NCBI GenBank assembly: GCA_947623215.1
Contig: CANQGN010000099.1
Span: forward strand, 1-5,979
Length of the DNA stretch: 5,979 nucleotides
DNA from: an uncultured Clostridia bacterium
GTDB lineage: Bacteria; Bacillota; Clostridia; Oscillospirales; Acutalibacteraceae
Reading direction: 5' to 3'
How positions within the stretch are numbered: the stretch's first letter is position 1; the number at the start of each line of letters is the position of its first letter. Shown piece by piece: positions 5,050 to 5,979 of the stretch. Under the pieces are notes generated by a model. That model was not told the origin of the DNA. It worked only from the letters and a program-made list of their open reading frames with translations, and ran no database searches. The translations under genes and the position numbers were made by a program.

Positions 5050-5979
5050 ATGAAACGCTTTTTTGGCTCCATTGCCGACTATATACGCGAAACCGATAAA
5101 ATTCTGCTGATTCTCTGCACCTTCGCCAGCCTGTACGGCGCGGCGCTGGTGCTCTCTGCCACTTACGGCAGCGCGGGCTACCAGCGCTTTGCCGTGCAGT
5201 TAATCGGCCTGGCGCTGGGGCTGCTGCTGGCCGTTTGCCTCTCGCTGTTAGACTACAAGCACCTTGTGCGCTTTTGGTACCTGCCGGCCTTTGTGGCGCT
5301 GGCGCTGGTGCTGATTACCTTTCGCTTTGGCTACGCCCCCGCGGGTACGGACGATAAAGCCTGGCTGGCGCTGCCCTTCGGCCAGTCGTTTCAGCCGTCG
5401 GAGCTGCTAAAAATCGCCTTTATCATTTCCTTTACCGCCCACGTAACCCACATTCCCCCCCGCAAAATCAGCCGGTTTTCGCACATTTTGCTGCTGGGGG
5501 CGCACGGGGCGGTGCCGGTGGTGCTCATTCACATGCAGGGAGACGACGGCAGCGCCTTAATTCTCGCCTTTATTTTTGCCGCCATGCTTTACGCCGCCGG
5601 GGTACACTTCGGCTACTTTTTGGCGGCGGGGGGGCTGCTCGCGGCGGCGGCGCCCATTGCCTGGTTTTTTGTGCTCAACGACGACCAGAAGGCCCGCTTT
5701 CAGGCGCTGCTGAACCCCGAGCAGTTTACCGATATTATTTACCAGCAGCAGCGGGGCGAAACCGCCATTGGCTCCGGCGGGTGGCACGGCTACGGGCTCT
5801 TTCAGGGGCCTTACGTGCAGTCTGGCAAAATTCCCCTTGGGTATAACGACTTTATTTTTGCCTCGGCGGGCGAAGAGCTGGGCTTTTTGGGCTGCGCCGC
5901 CATATTGCTGCTGCTCTTTGCCATTTGCCTGCGCATTTTGCTGGTGGCCCGCCGCTCGCGCGACCAGGCGGGGCTGCTG
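5050..5979 (+). CDS. SEDS-family (FtsW/RodA/SpoVE) peptidoglycan glycosyltransferase, 3' end missing
   Basis: SEDS proteins are multi-pass membrane polymerases that link lipid II into glycan strands with a partner class B PBP, for elongation (RodA), division (FtsW) or sporulation (SpoVE). The 310 codons from ATG 5050 (AAGGA nine bases upstream) stay open to the window edge. Hydrophobic segments lie at about 18-37, 46-68, 75-93, 118-132, 145-162, 168-186, 188-208 and 278-300. Family motifs: FQPSELLKI (114-122), QGDDGSAL (163-170), QQQRGETAIGSGGWHGYG (232-249) and YNDFIFASAGEELGFLG (265-281). Asp267 corresponds to the essential catalytic Asp of the family's (H)TDFIF motif; here Asn replaces the usual Thr. 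Most of the conserved core is present, with roughly 60-90 residues probably missing. RodA versus FtsW cannot be settled: no mur or mre neighbour is visible. I lean RodA-like from the N-terminal layout. Confidence 0.92.
   Translation, partial: MKRFFGSIADYIRETDKILLILCTFASLYGAALVLSATYGSAGYQRFAVQLIGLALGLLLAVCLSLLDYKHLVRFWYLPAFVALALVLITFRFGYAPAGTDDKAWLALPFGQSFQPSELLKIAFIISFTAHVTHIPPRKISRFSHILLLGAHGAVPVVLIHMQGDDGSALILAFIFAAMLYAAGVHFGYFLAAGGLLAAAAPIAWFFVLNDDQKARFQALLNPEQFTDIIYQQQRGETAIGSGGWHGYGLFQGPYVQSGKIPLGYNDFIFASAGEELGFLGCAAILLLLFAICLRILLVARRSRDQAGLL

Noticed and set aside
1..5979. CRISPR array, transposase, phage or toxin-antitoxin genes
   Set aside because: No regularly spaced short direct repeats and no integrase, transposase, phage or toxin-antitoxin motifs were seen in any frame. 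The repeats at 2131-2412 are inverted and nested, not CRISPR-like.

Overview
The window looks like a chromosomal piece from a GC-rich Gram-positive of the Clostridia, probably an Oscillospirales/Ruminococcaceae-type gut bacterium. This is inferred from the GC-rich coding sequence, AG-rich Shine-Dalgarno sites, sigma-A-like promoters, the tsaE-tsaB-rpiB-upp gene order and a secreted LamG-type protein. No 16S gene or other direct taxonomic marker is present.

From left to right: positions 1-2088 (minus strand) carry a large secreted protein gene that runs off the left edge. It has a signal peptide, three copies of an unrecognised beta-rich module of about 150-165 residues, then a LamG/concanavalin-A-like jellyroll domain. 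The reading frame is broken once, near 860-867, inside the third module. Positions 2089-2504 contain no convincing gene. They hold a nested set of inverted repeats (2131-2412) that folds on paper into a closed multi-branch structure, followed by a short unremarkable stretch. This is the least explained part of the window.

Positions 2505-4837 (minus strand) are a compact housekeeping operon, transcribed tsaE -> tsaB -> rpiB -> upp, with a 7-base tsaE/tsaB overlap, gaps of about 40-50 bases elsewhere, and a GC-rich hairpin after upp. TsaE and TsaB belong to the tRNA t6A37 modification machinery. RpiB interconverts ribose-5-P and ribulose-5-P, and Upp salvages uracil using PRPP, which is made from ribose-5-P. 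RpiB and Upp therefore share a metabolic link, whereas the t6A genes are probably just co-transcribed housekeeping genes.

Positions 4838-5049 are a divergent promoter region: one extended -10 promoter faces the tsaE operon and two tandem promoters face right. Positions 5050-5979 (plus strand) are the first 310 codons of a SEDS-family (FtsW/RodA/SpoVE) membrane glycosyltransferase gene cut by the right edge. The housekeeping genes are ordinary. The items worth a second look are the 2131-2412 element, the tripled module of the secreted protein, and the frameshift in that gene.
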